From: Ichthyobacterium seriolicida
GTDB taxonomy: Bacteria > Bacteroidota > Bacteroidia > Flavobacteriales > Ichthyobacteriaceae
Reading direction: 5' to 3'
Assembly: GCF_002369955.1 (NCBI RefSeq)
Contig: NZ_AP014564.1
Location: 246,893 to 310,892 of the forward strand
Length of the DNA: 64,000 nucleotides
In this document: piece after piece, positions 1-8,538 of the stretch
Layout of the letters: every line of letters begins with the position of its first letter
How positions within the stretch are numbered: position 1 is the first letter of the stretch
Translations under genes and position numbers: made by a program
The notes under the pieces: model-generated
Databases searched by the model: none
Told to the model about the DNA's origin: nothing
The model's input: the letters and a program-made list of their open reading frames with translations, nothing else

Positions 1-229
1 ATCCTTTAAGATTAGCGCCAAAGGGAGCGTTGAAATAAATATTATGCTCATCAGCCGCAACTGGAGTTAAATTTCCACCTAATTTTTTACCCGCATTTTT
101 TACATTTTCAAACTCAAAAATATTTATATAGTTCTCTACGATATACGAATTCTCCTTCTTTTTACAAGAGACTAAAAAAATCGCTGTCGATATTAGAAAT
201 ATCGATAAACTTTTAAATAAGTAATTCAT
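1..229 (-). CDS. Lipoprotein, N-terminal part only (runs off left edge)
   Basis: The reading frame starts at an ATG (229-227) and stays open to position 1, so about 76 residues are visible and the C-terminus lies outside the window. The N-terminus MNYLFKSLSIFLISTAIFLV is a hydrophobic signal followed by SCKKK, a typical lipobox cysteine and basic/polar linker for an outer-membrane-anchored Bacteroidota lipoprotein. Further in, HNIYFNAPFGANLKG resembles the NDIYVNIPYNQVLK stretch of the four tandem lipoproteins that follow, so it is probably a distant member of the same surface family. Function unknown. Confidence 0.65.
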   Translation of the reverse strand, partial: MNYLFKSLSIFLISTAIFLVSCKKKENSYIVENYINIFEFENVKNAGKKLGGNLTPVAADEHNIYFNAPFGANLKG

Positions 230-357
230 GTTATTTAAATTTTAAAAATTCAAAAAACTATCAATCCATTAGTATAATTTGATTAAAAAAATATGAAAAG
301 AAAAATCTTTATTGATATTAGACATCACCCAAATAGTGACTTCTTAAACTCAGAATA

Positions 358-393
358 AAGAAGCTGCCTCGGTTTTGAGACAGCTTCTTTTTT
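358..393 (-). terminator. Rho-independent terminator of the tandem lipoprotein run
   Basis: AAGAAGCTG at 358-366 pairs with CAGCTTCTT at 381-389 around a CTCggttttGAG inner stem. T-runs lie on the plus-strand side and a shorter TTTATT on the minus side. It sits 20-60 bases past the stop codon at 416. Nearly the same hairpin recurs at 62627, after the related lipoprotein gene. Confidence 0.65.
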
Positions 394-415
394 CTAAACA
401 AGAGTAAAATATTAT

Positions 416-1624
416 TTAGCTAGTGGTGTTATAAAAAGGAGGAATATATTTATTCTTGAATGTTAATTTATAGAATTTTTGATCTGTTCCATTCTGCGCT
501 ACTACTTTAAAAATTATACTATTATGTTTGGTTGGCATTGGATTAGATATTTTGAACGGTTTTGATGGATCTCTTGGACAGATTCTTTCAGAAAAAGCTT
601 TACCACAATTAGTTCCCTCAAGACCTTCTATACTGAAGAATGCCCCATCTGGAAGAACAGCTCCATCAGCTATAAATGTAAAGTTTGGCATTGATTTACT
701 GTCATCTATTTTATCCATTTCAAGATGAGCAACATCAAATATTGTATCCGTAGAACTGGAATTAAAAGTAGTTGTTTTAGCACTTGCTGATAAAGTTCCC
801 CCGCCAAAGTGAATTTCTATAGCATTTGCTTCTGAAAGCCCATCTTTACTGGATGTATTTGAAAATACAGGGGTAACAACATTCCCTGTTTTAGTTAAGC
901 TAGAACATTTTGCATAATTCTCTTTGGTATTTTCACACACATAGCTATTATTTAATTTTGTTTCTCCAATGGTATAATCTCTAGTAAAAGAAAGTTGAGT
1001 AATAGGGGCATTCGCAGTCGTAGTAGTGAAGAGATCACATTTAGCTGATTTAGTTTCCTTTTTGTCATATTGGAAATGCACAAAATAATCGAAAGCAACA
1101 TTTTTAGATCCTACTTTTTTAGAAAACCTTATGTTTTTGGTAATAATACCATCATCTTTTAAGTTATCATGAGACAACTCACAAGCTCTAATCCTGATTG
1201 GGATGTCAAAAGTAGTAGAAGCAATTTTAGTAGACGAAGAAACTAAAGTAACATCAGTAGGAACCTTTGCAAGAGTTACTGTAGCATTAAGTTTACCAAC
1301 CTCTTTGACTTTTAGCACTTGGTTATAAGGTATATTTACATAAATATCATTTTCCTTAATTTCAATTTTTGAACTAAGTGCGTTTTCTTCAGCAGTAGAG
1401 TATTTTGAAAAATCCGAAGGAGTCTTTTTAATAAACAAGCCTTTGTATAATTCCGTTAACTCTTGTTTGCCCTCAACTTTATTCTTGTCCTTTAAGAAAG
1501 AGACGCTTTTAATCTCTACTTCTCCCCCATTTAAACCTGCAACATCATCTGGATCTTTATCACAGGAAAATACAATAACTCCAGAAGCTAGCATTGCTAA
1601 CAAATTTTTAAATATTTTTTTCAT
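416..1624 (-). CDS. Tandem surface lipoprotein, copy 1
   Basis: A predicted 402-residue lipoprotein. I chose the ATG at 1624 (MKKIFKNLLAML) over an in-frame ATG 42 bases upstream because the three neighbouring copies begin at the equivalent codon with the same upstream TTCTAAAAAAATG sequence. The signal peptide ends in VIVFSC (lipobox), followed by an acidic CDKDPDD linker. Residues 25-200 are nearly constant among the copies and contain IYVNIPYNQVLKVKEVG. Residues about 200-320 vary. The C-terminus is again conserved and ends in FKVVAQNGTDQKFYKL. It is the last gene of a run of four with about 50-base gaps, so probably the promoter-distal member of an operon. Function unknown; surface exposure is inferred. 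Confidence 0.8.
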   Translation of the reverse strand: MKKIFKNLLAMLASGVIVFSCDKDPDDVAGLNGGEVEIKSVSFLKDKNKVEGKQELTELYKGLFIKKTPSDFSKYSTAEENALSSKIEIKENDIYVNIPYNQVLKVKEVGKLNATVTLAKVPTDVTLVSSSTKIASTTFDIPIRIRACELSHDNLKDDGIITKNIRFSKKVGSKNVAFDYFVHFQYDKKETKSAKCDLFTTTTANAPITQLSFTRDYTIGETKLNNSYVCENTKENYAKCSSLTKTGNVVTPVFSNTSSKDGLSEANAIEIHFGGGTLSASAKTTTFNSSSTDTIFDVAHLEMDKIDDSKSMPNFTFIADGAVLPDGAFFSIEGLEGTNCGKAFSERICPRDPSKPFKISNPMPTKHNSIIFKVVAQNGTDQKFYKLTFKNKYIPPFYNTTS

Positions 1625-1675
1625 TTTTTTAGAATTTAATAACTGTTTACTTTTAGATAAGATCAAAACGTTAAA

Positions 1676-2899
1676 TTAGCCAGTAGTCCAATTCGTAGTA
1701 TACTTATTCTTAAATATTAATTTGTAGAACTTTTGGCTTGTTCCATCTTGAGCTACTACTTTAAAAATTATACCGTTATCTGCACCAGGCATTGGATTAG
1801 TTATCTTAAATGGTTTTGATGGGTCTTTTGGACAGATTCTTTTAGAAAAAGCTTTACCACAATCTGTCCCTGTAACGCCTTCAATACTAAAAAACGCTCC
1901 ATCTGGAAGAATAGCCCCATCAGCTATAAATGTAAAGTTTGGCATTGTAAACTTTGCGGTTTTAGCTGCATTATCTGTAGCGTTATAATCATGATCAAGA
2001 ATCGCAATATCAAATGAGTTCCCTATGAAATCATTGAAACTAGTCGCAGAGAAACCAGCACCCAAAGTCCCCCCATTAAAATGCAATTCTATAGCATTTG
2101 TTTCTGAATCTCCAGTTTTAGTAGTCTCACTACGCACAGGAGTAACAGCTGTAGAAGTTTTACTTAAACTCGAACATTTTGCATGACCGTCACTAGCATT
2201 TTCACACACATAGCTGTTATTAGCTTTTAGTGTTGTGCTAATCGCATAATCTCTAGTAAAAGAAAGGTTGGTAATTGCAGCGTTTTGAGCCGTACCAGTA
2301 GGAAAAAGATTACATTCAGTTGATTTAGTTTGCTTTTTGTCGTATTGGAAATGCACAAAGTAATCGAAAGCAACATTTTTAGATCCTACTTTTTTAGAAA
2401 ACCTTATGTTTTTGGTAATAATACCATCATCTTTTAAGTTATCATAAGATAATTCACAAGCTCCAATCCTGATTGGGATATCAAAGGTAGTAGAAGCAAT
2501 TTTAGTAGACGAAGAAACTAAAGTAACATCAGTAGGAACCTTTGAAAGAGTTACTGTAGCATTAAGGTTACCAACTTCTTTCACCTTTAGCACTTGGTTA
2601 TAAGGTATATTTACATAAATATCATTTTCTTTAATTTCAATTTTTGAACTAAGTGCGGTTTCTTCAGCAGTAGAGTATTTTGAAATATCCGAAGGAGTCT
2701 TTTTAATAAACAAGCCTTTGTATAATTCAGTTAACTCTTGTTTGCCCTCAACTTTATTCTTGTCCTTTAAGAAAGAGACGCTTTTAATCTCTACTTCTCC
2801 CCCCTTTAAACCTGTAACATCATCTGGATCTTTATCACAAGAAAATACAATAACTCCAGAAGCTAGCAATGCTAGCATATTTTTAAATATTTTTTTCAT
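1676..2899 (-). CDS. Tandem surface lipoprotein, copy 2
   Basis: A 407-residue paralogue of the flanking genes, with lipobox VIVFSC at residues 16-21. The first 200 residues are almost identical to copy 3 (both have VTGLKGG and PSDISKYSTAEETALSS). The centre has its own block near TGTAQNAAITNLSFTRDYAIS, then a stretch shared with copy 3 (VRSETTKTGDSETNAIE), then unique sequence up to MPNFTFIADGAILPDGAFFS. The end is FKVVAQDGTSQKFYKLIFKN. Conserved cysteines outside the lipobox (ACEL, YVCEN, AKCSS, TDCGK, RICP) could form disulphides. It lies between copies 1 and 3 on the same strand. Function not known. Confidence 0.8.
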   Translation of the reverse strand: MKKIFKNMLALLASGVIVFSCDKDPDDVTGLKGGEVEIKSVSFLKDKNKVEGKQELTELYKGLFIKKTPSDISKYSTAEETALSSKIEIKENDIYVNIPYNQVLKVKEVGNLNATVTLSKVPTDVTLVSSSTKIASTTFDIPIRIGACELSYDNLKDDGIITKNIRFSKKVGSKNVAFDYFVHFQYDKKQTKSTECNLFPTGTAQNAAITNLSFTRDYAISTTLKANNSYVCENASDGHAKCSSLSKTSTAVTPVRSETTKTGDSETNAIELHFNGGTLGAGFSATSFNDFIGNSFDIAILDHDYNATDNAAKTAKFTMPNFTFIADGAILPDGAFFSIEGVTGTDCGKAFSKRICPKDPSKPFKITNPMPGADNGIIFKVVAQDGTSQKFYKLIFKNKYTTNWTTG

Positions 2900-2955
2900 T
2901 TTTTTTAGAATTTAATAAATGTTTCATTTTAAATAAGATTAAAAGGACAAACTAA

Positions 2956-4191
2956 CTATGCAGATAGTGCCTTCCATTGAGTCTCGTTAGGATACTTATT
3001 CTTAAATATTAATTTGTAGAACTTTTGGTTTGTTCCATCCTGAGCTACTACTTTAAAGATTATACCATTATTTGCACCAGGCATTGAATTAGATACTCTA
3101 AATGGTTTTGATGGATCTCTTGGACAGATTCTTTGTTTATATTCACCTTTGCAATCTGTTCCTGTAAGACCTTCGGTGCTAAAAAACGCTCCATCTGGAA
3201 GAACAACTTTATCAGCTATAAATGTAAAGTTTGGCATTGTAAACTTTGCTACGGGTTTCTTCCCGTTAGAAATCGTATAATCCAATTCTATATGAGCAAC
3301 ATCAAATGCTTTACTATTATCACTAATAGTAGTAGTACTATTACTAGTCCTAGCATAGGTCCCTCCTTCGAAATGGATTTCTATAGCATTTGTTTCTGAA
3401 TCTCCAGTTTTAGTAGTCTCACTACGCACAGGAGTAACAGTAGTTCCTGATTTACTAAAGCCGTCACATTTTGCATGACCAGCAATAGCATTTTCACACA
3501 CATAGCTGTTATTAGCTTGTAGTGTTGTACTAATCTGATAATCTCTAGTAAAAGAAAGGTTAGTAATAGCGGTATTCGCAGTCGTTGTAGTAGCGAAGAG
3601 ATCACAGTCAGTTGATTTAGTTTGCTTTTTGTCGTATTGAAAATGCACAAAATAATCGAAAGCAACATCTTTAGATCCTACTTTTTTAGAAAACCTTATG
3701 TTTTTGGTAACAACACCATCATCTTTTAAGTTATCATGAGACAACTCACAAGCTCCAATCCTGATTGGGATATCAAAGGTAGTAGAAGCAATTTTAGTAG
3801 ACGAAGAAACTAAAGTAACATCAGTAGGGACCTTTGAAAGAGTTACTGTAGCATTAAGGTTACCAACTTCTTTCACCTTTAGCACTTGGTTATAAGGTAT
3901 ATTTACATAAATATCATTTTCTTTAATTTCAATTTTTGAACTAAGTGCGGTTTCTTCAGCAGTAGAGTATTTTGAAATATCCGAAGGAGTCTTTTTAATA
4001 AACAAGCCTTTGTATAATTCAGTTAACTCTTGTTTGCCCTCAACTTTATTCTTGTCCTTTAAGAAAGAGACGCTTTTAATCTCTACTTCTCCCCCCTTTA
4101 AACCTGTAACATCATCTGGATCTTTATCACAGGAAAATACAATAACTCCAGAAGCTAGCAATGCTAGCATATTTTTAAATATTCTTTTCAT
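2956..4191 (-). CDS. Tandem surface lipoprotein, copy 3
   Basis: A 411-residue lipoprotein (MKRIFKNMLALLASGVIVFS then CDKD). The N-terminal half matches copy 2 almost exactly. The middle is a patchwork: TTKTGDSETNAIE is shared with copy 2, while RDYQISTTLQANNSYVCEN and AIAGHAKCDGFSKSG are shared with copy 4, with long runs of identical DNA. The block upstream of TMPNFTFIADKVVLPDGAFF is unique. The C-terminus carries the conserved FKVVAQDGTNQKFYKLIFKN. The 56-base gap to copy 2 repeats the gap sequence seen between the other copies, so the duplicated unit includes the ribosome-binding region. Function unknown. Confidence 0.8.
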   Translation of the reverse strand: MKRIFKNMLALLASGVIVFSCDKDPDDVTGLKGGEVEIKSVSFLKDKNKVEGKQELTELYKGLFIKKTPSDISKYSTAEETALSSKIEIKENDIYVNIPYNQVLKVKEVGNLNATVTLSKVPTDVTLVSSSTKIASTTFDIPIRIGACELSHDNLKDDGVVTKNIRFSKKVGSKDVAFDYFVHFQYDKKQTKSTDCDLFATTTTANTAITNLSFTRDYQISTTLQANNSYVCENAIAGHAKCDGFSKSGTTVTPVRSETTKTGDSETNAIEIHFEGGTYARTSNSTTTISDNSKAFDVAHIELDYTISNGKKPVAKFTMPNFTFIADKVVLPDGAFFSTEGLTGTDCKGEYKQRICPRDPSKPFRVSNSMPGANNGIIFKVVAQDGTNQKFYKLIFKNKYPNETQWKALSA

Positions 4192-4238
4192 TTTTTTAGA
4201 ATTTAATAAATGTTTACTTCTATAATAAGATTAAAAGG

Positions 4239-5492
4239 TTAATTTACGGTTGATTGGATACCCCAACCAGGAGCAGTAGTATTATTATACTTATTCTTAA
4301 ATATTAATTTGTAGAACTTTTCGCTTGTTCCATTCTGAGCTACTACTTTAAAAATTATACCATTATTTGCACCAGGTAATGGATTAGATACTCTAAATGG
4401 TTTTGATGGGTCTTTTGGGCAGATTCGTTGTTTATATGCCTTACCACAATTAGTTCCTTCAAGACCTTCGGTGCTAAAAAATGCTCCATCTGGAAGAACA
4501 GCTCCATCAGCTATAAATGTAAAGTTTGGCATTGTAAACTGCGCTTCGTGTTCCTTTCCTTTTTCAGTCTTATAATTCAATTTTATATGAGCAACATCAA
4601 ATCCTTTTTGAGTATCAGCACTATTAAAAGTAGTAGTATTACCACTAGTGGAGGTATAAGTCCCTCCTTCGAAATGCAGTTCTATAGGGTTTTCCTTTGT
4701 ATCGCCCTTCCCACTGGTAACGGAAGTAAGCACGGGGGTAACAATAGTTCCTGATTTACTAAAGCCGTCACATTTTGCATGACCAGCAATAGCATTTTCA
4801 CACACATAGCTGTTATTAGCTTGTAGTGTTGTACTAATCTGATAATCTCTAGTAAAAGAAAGTTGAGTAATAGGGGCATTCGCAGTCGTAGTAGTGAAGA
4901 GATCACATTTAGCTGATTTAGTTTCCTTTTTGTCATATTGGAAATGCACAAAATAATCGAAAGTAACATTTTTAGATCCTACTTTTTTAGAAAACCTTAT
5001 GTTTTTGGTAATAACACCATCATCTTTTAAGTTATCATGAGACAACTCACAAGCTCCAATCCTGATTGGAATATCAAAGGTAGTAGAAGCAATTTTAGTA
5101 GACGAAGAAACTAAAGTAACATCAGTAGGAACCTTTGCAAGAGTTACTGTAGCATTAAGGTTACCAACCTCTTTCACTTTTAGCACTTGGTTATAAGGTA
5201 TATTTACATAAATATCATTTTCTTTTATTTCAATTTTTGAACTAAGTGCTTTCTCTTCAGCAGTAGAGTACTTTGAAAAATCCGAAGGAGTCTTTTTAAT
5301 AAACAAACCTTTATATAATTCAGTTAACTCTTCTTTGCCCTCAACTTTATTCTTGTCCTTTAAAAAAGAGACGCTTTTAATCTCTACTTCTCCCCCATTT
5401 AAACCTGCAACATCATCTGGATCTTTATCACAGGAAAAGACAATAACTCCAGAAGCTAGCATTACCAGCAGATCTTTAAATATTTTTTTCAT
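4239..5492 (-). CDS. Tandem surface lipoprotein, copy 4 (first of the run)
   Basis: A 417-residue lipoprotein with the family signal peptide and CDKDPDD linker. Its N-terminal half resembles copy 1 (VAGLNGG, PSDFSKYSTAEEKALSS). KKETKSAKCDLFTTTTANAP is identical to copy 1, whereas RDYQISTTLQANNSYVCEN onward is identical to copy 3, so it is a mosaic of its neighbours. The end is FKVVAQNGTSEKFYKLIFKN plus a short unique tail. It is the 5'-most gene of the run, so the operon promoter should lie just above 5492. I see no convincing TAnnTTTG box there. An IS-rich region starts about 100 bases upstream. Confidence 0.8.
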   Translation of the reverse strand: MKKIFKDLLVMLASGVIVFSCDKDPDDVAGLNGGEVEIKSVSFLKDKNKVEGKEELTELYKGLFIKKTPSDFSKYSTAEEKALSSKIEIKENDIYVNIPYNQVLKVKEVGNLNATVTLAKVPTDVTLVSSSTKIASTTFDIPIRIGACELSHDNLKDDGVITKNIRFSKKVGSKNVTFDYFVHFQYDKKETKSAKCDLFTTTTANAPITQLSFTRDYQISTTLQANNSYVCENAIAGHAKCDGFSKSGTIVTPVLTSVTSGKGDTKENPIELHFEGGTYTSTSGNTTTFNSADTQKGFDVAHIKLNYKTEKGKEHEAQFTMPNFTFIADGAVLPDGAFFSTEGLEGTNCGKAYKQRICPKDPSKPFRVSNPLPGANNGIIFKVVAQNGTSEKFYKLIFKNKYNNTTAPGWGIQSTVN

Positions 5493-5662
5493 TTTTTTAG
5501 AATTTTAAATTCAATAATTAACAAACTACTCATTTACTACATCAGTAGCCAGCTAAGTTAGTGTATTTTTTTAAACTGAACTCTTTATAACCTGAGTTAG
5601 ATTGGTAATTATTTGGAAATACTGGATAAAAACGATAGATCTAACCTGAAAAATTTATATGA

Positions 5663-5682
5663 CTATGAATAATCTGGGTTAA
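5663..5682. repeat. Solo IS1380-type end
   Basis: CTATGAATAATCTGGGTTAA is the IS1380 terminal sequence with its TTAA, here without an element attached. The intact IS1380 copy starts only 75 bases to the right, so this is probably the scar of an older insertion. Confidence 0.55.
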
Positions 5683-5756
5683 TGGAATCTTGACACTTTT
5701 GGACAAAAACATTCTAGTTATCACAAATAGGAGTTTCTTTAATCATAGTTAATTAA

Positions 5757-7360
5757 CCCAGATTATTCATAGATATATTGTTAATATTAGGCATAAAGTG
5801 TTAATTTTAGAAGGTTTTAACCAAAAATTCACCACTTTAGATATAGCCCAAAAATGAGGAATAAAAACACATTATTTTATAGAGGGAGAAAATCTGTTGA
5901 GTTAAATTTTTCATCATCAGAAATTAGCTCTGATGGATCTTTAATCATGCTTGAAAAACTAGAACGAGATCATAGATTGATTCATTATTACAGTAAACTT
6001 TTGCCTGATACTCGAGACTCTAGATTTATTATTTATACCAGAGAGCATCAGTTAAAGCAGAGGGTTTATATGATCATGTTGGGCTATGAAGACGCCAATG
6101 ATGTTAATCATTTACAGAACGATCCTTTATTCAAAGATGTTCTTCAAGGTGATTTGGCCTCTCAACCTACTATATCAAGATTTGAGAATAGCTTTGACAA
6201 ACAGGCTGTTTTTAAGTTTTGTTACGCGTGGTTATACAAATATGTTTCAAGTTTATCTGATCGCAAGAAAATAGTTATTGACGTAGATTCAACCGATGAT
6301 CCAACTCATGGCAGTCAACAATTGTCAATGTTTAATGGTTATTATGGTCAATTCATGTACAATGAACTATTTTTTTCATGATGGAGACACCACGACAGAT
6401 TATTCTTCCTGTACTCCGCCCAGGAAACAGTCATTCCAATAAATGGTATGTGAGTATTTTAAAGCGAATAATTATCAAAATACGTGAGAGTTACCCAGAG
6501 ATGGAAATAATTATTAGAAGTGATAGTGGCTTTAGCTGCGCCGCTTTTTACCAATTAGTAGATGATTTTGATTTACTATATGTTACAGGCATAGCGAGCA
6601 ATAAAGTTTTAAAAAGAAAGGTGTCTCGGTCAAAAAATGCTGTAAAAAAAATGTATTTAGATCAGGGAGAGAAGCACCAACATTTTATGAGTTTTACGTA
6701 CAAAGCCAAGAGTTGGCACAAGCCTCAACAGTGCTATTCTAAAGTTGAGAGTACTGGATTAGGGATGAACATAAGGCATTTTTCTAGTAATATTCCCCAA
6801 AAGGATGCTAGAAAAATTTACTTTGACTTTTATGTTAAAAGAGGTGATTCAAGTGAAAATAGAATAAAAGAAGTTAAAAATATGTGTTTTTCTGATCGTT
6901 TGTCAAATCATAGTTTTCTTGCTAATTTTTTTCGACTTATGATGAGTAGTCTTGCCTATGAAATGTTTTTATTACTGAAACAGAAGATAAAGAAAACAAG
7001 ATTTGAAGTAGCAAAAAAATGGTTAATCAGTTCGATTAGAACCTATCTTCTCAAGGTAGGAGCAACGATTAAAATTACCAAAAGGCGAATCTATTACCAG
7101 CTATCTAAATCTTTTGTTTACAAGGGTTTATTTCGGGAAATTATTACCCAGTAACGGTTGTTTATTTGTGAAATGAACAAGCTTGGGATAGTTACGCCTT
7201 GTCGTTAAAAAACCATGTAAAAACACTAAAAAAGAGCATTGTCATCCTAAAAAAAGGTGCAAAAAAACGACAAAGAAGATGAGTTCTCTTCGATTAGTAA
7301 AAAAGTTAAGGAAAAAATATCACGTCTAATCTATTTTAATATGACTATGAATAATGCGGG
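5757..7360 (+). mobile_element. IS1380-family element, copy 1
   Basis: A 1604-bp element. The left end CCCAGATTATTCATAG (5757) and the right end, read inward, CCCGCATTATTCATAG (7360) agree at 14 of 16 positions. TTAA flanks both sides (5753-5756 and 7361-7364), a 4-bp target duplication. It carries a frameshifted transposase and is about 97% similar by eye to the copy at 27236-28838. Confidence 0.8.
5854..7154 (+). pseudogene. IS1380-family transposase, frameshifted
   Basis: Two overlapping frames (5854-6381 and about 6370-7154) together give a DDE transposase of about 433 residues. IS1380 features are visible: DVDSTDDPTHG (first Asp), IIRSDSGF (second Asp) and SENRIKEVKN (Glu). The break is a T-run at 6370-6376. 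It holds seven Ts here and six in the other copy, where the frame reads straight through as NELFFHDG. The product is therefore cut after 175 residues unless slippage on the T7 run restores it. The start ATG follows AGCCCAAAA and encodes MRNKNTLFYRG, the same as in copy 2. Confidence 0.8.
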
Positions 7361-7460
7361 TTAAAGGGGTTAAAGCATTTTTATCAAAACAATTTATTAA
7401 TCGAACTCAGCTTATGAGATAGGGTCTTATAGATAATGATTTCCTGATTGTGTAGGTAAG

Positions 7461-7576
7461 GGTTGCACGGTTTGCACGGTTTGCTCAGTTTGCACGGTTT
7501 GCAGTTTGCAGTTTGCAGTTTGCAGTTTGCAGTTTGCAACTTTGCAGTTTGCACAGTTTACAAAGTTGCAAGTTTC
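7461..7576. repeat. Short tandem repeat, 9-bp then 7-bp units
   Basis: Four 9-bp units of TTGCACGGT type (one variant, TTGCTCAGT) run into at least five perfect GTTTGCA heptamers (7504-7538) and then degenerate GTTTGCA units up to about 7576. No open frame crosses it, so it is a noncoding satellite beside the element A boundary. Confidence 0.75.
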
Positions 7577-8284
7577 AGAATATGTAGGCTTGTTATTGTT
7601 TATTTGTAAGCTCTACTTGCACACGCATGAAAGCAATACTTAGTAGAGTTTTTTTCTTCTTTATTAAAAGACTCACTTTTTTCTGTATTTTGATTCTGCA
7701 TCAACAATAGCATTTACATCTAAAAGCCTAAAAACAGATTCAGGCGTTAGTTTGTTATTTGTATTTTCATTTAACATTTTGTTATGCATTATCTATACTT
7801 TGAGATATACCTCAAGGATACTTATTAAAAAAGGGGGTTGTTATATATCTTGGGAACTAAAAAGGTAGCCATCTCTCAAAAGCATTAATCTAAAAGAAAC
7901 CCATTTTTGTAATCTTCTGAATCGTGTATTATCATTTAGATACAGGGTATTTTTTGTGAAAAAAATGAATCTTTTTAACACTTCCTTAGAACCTCTTCTT
8001 TTATTCCCCACCCTCCTTTTTTTTTTGGATTCTCCCCAAATATGAATAATCTGGGTTAATTTGAGGACTAAAACAAAGAAAAAAGGTTTATACTAGCTTA
8101 TCAATTAGTTCTAAGCTCTCTACACTTACTTGTTTTTATTATCTCTTATTTTATAGACTTTTGTTGCCTATTTGTTGCCCAAATGCCGTAACTAACTGAT
8201 AATCAATACTGCATTACATTCCTAACCATGAAAGTAATTATACTTCTTTTATTTTCTGCCCGCTTGTTTTTATTGACTTTTATA
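7577..8284. other. Noncoding stretch with decayed sequence
   Basis: No credible gene was found in these 700 bases. A 38-codon minus-strand frame begins at the ATG whose complement is near 7785 (MHNKMLNENTNNKLTPESVF), but it lacks any recognisable relative. TATGAATAATCTGGGTTAA at 8041-8059 is another solo IS1380-type end. The rest is AT-rich and featureless by eye. Confidence 0.5.
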
Positions 8285-8514
8285 ACCTGAGTTCGATTAA
8301 TAATTTACTTAATTAAAGTACTTGAAACCCTTTAATTAACTGAGATTAAAGAGGTTTGTGTTTGTGATAAATAGAATGTTTTAGTGCAAGAATTGTTAGA
8401 TTTCGACTAAGTCGGCCTCATAAGCATACAAAAAGAGCCCAAAATTAAAGGGCTATTTCCTTAAATCCGAATAAAATCAAAGGATTTAAGCGTCTTTATT
8501 AATCGAACTCAGGT
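8285..8514. mobile_element. IS982-type miniature element B (about 230 bp)
   Basis: Inverted ends ACCTGAGTTCGATTAATAA (8285) and TTATTAATCGAACTCAGGT (8514) enclose a noncoding core. The reverse complement of that core aligns with the element at 35220-35442, sharing CTTTTTGTATGCTTATGAGG. The ends match those of the IS982 deletion derivative at 38134-38518, so the miniature elements probably move using an IS982 transposase. Confidence 0.7.
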
Positions 8515-8538
8515 TTTAAAAATAAGTTTTAAAAATAA

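Larger units (their letters stand above)
5590..7411. mobile_element. IS982-type miniature element A, interrupted by IS1380
   Basis: The left end ACCTGAGTTAGATT (5590) and right end TTATTAATCGAACTCAG (to about 7410) are the same imperfect inverted ends as those of the miniature elements at 8285 and 35220. The inner sequence 5684-5750 (CTTGACACTTTTGGACAAAAAC) aligns with the inside of the element at 35220. The IS1380 copy (5757-7360) sits inside it, flanked by TTAA on both sides. Confidence 0.6.

Noticed and set aside
3381-3668. Alternative-frame ORFs inside the tandem lipoprotein genes (also 4682-4969, 4428-4754 and others)
   Set aside because: They follow the conserved sequence of the true frame, have odd Leu/Ile-rich composition and no start signals. 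They are shadows.
5854-7154. Programmed frameshift in the IS1380 transposase
   Set aside because: Copy 2 reads through the same site in one frame and breaks at another place, so simple inactivation explains both better. Slippage on T7 remains possible.
7461-7576. CRISPR-like direct repeats
   Set aside because: Units are only 7-9 bases and directly adjoin each other, with no unique spacers and no cas genes nearby.
8160-8200. Possible integrase attachment site (TTGTTGCCTATTTGTTGCCC)
   Set aside because: A short imperfect repeat only, with no integrase gene and no tRNA gene beside it.
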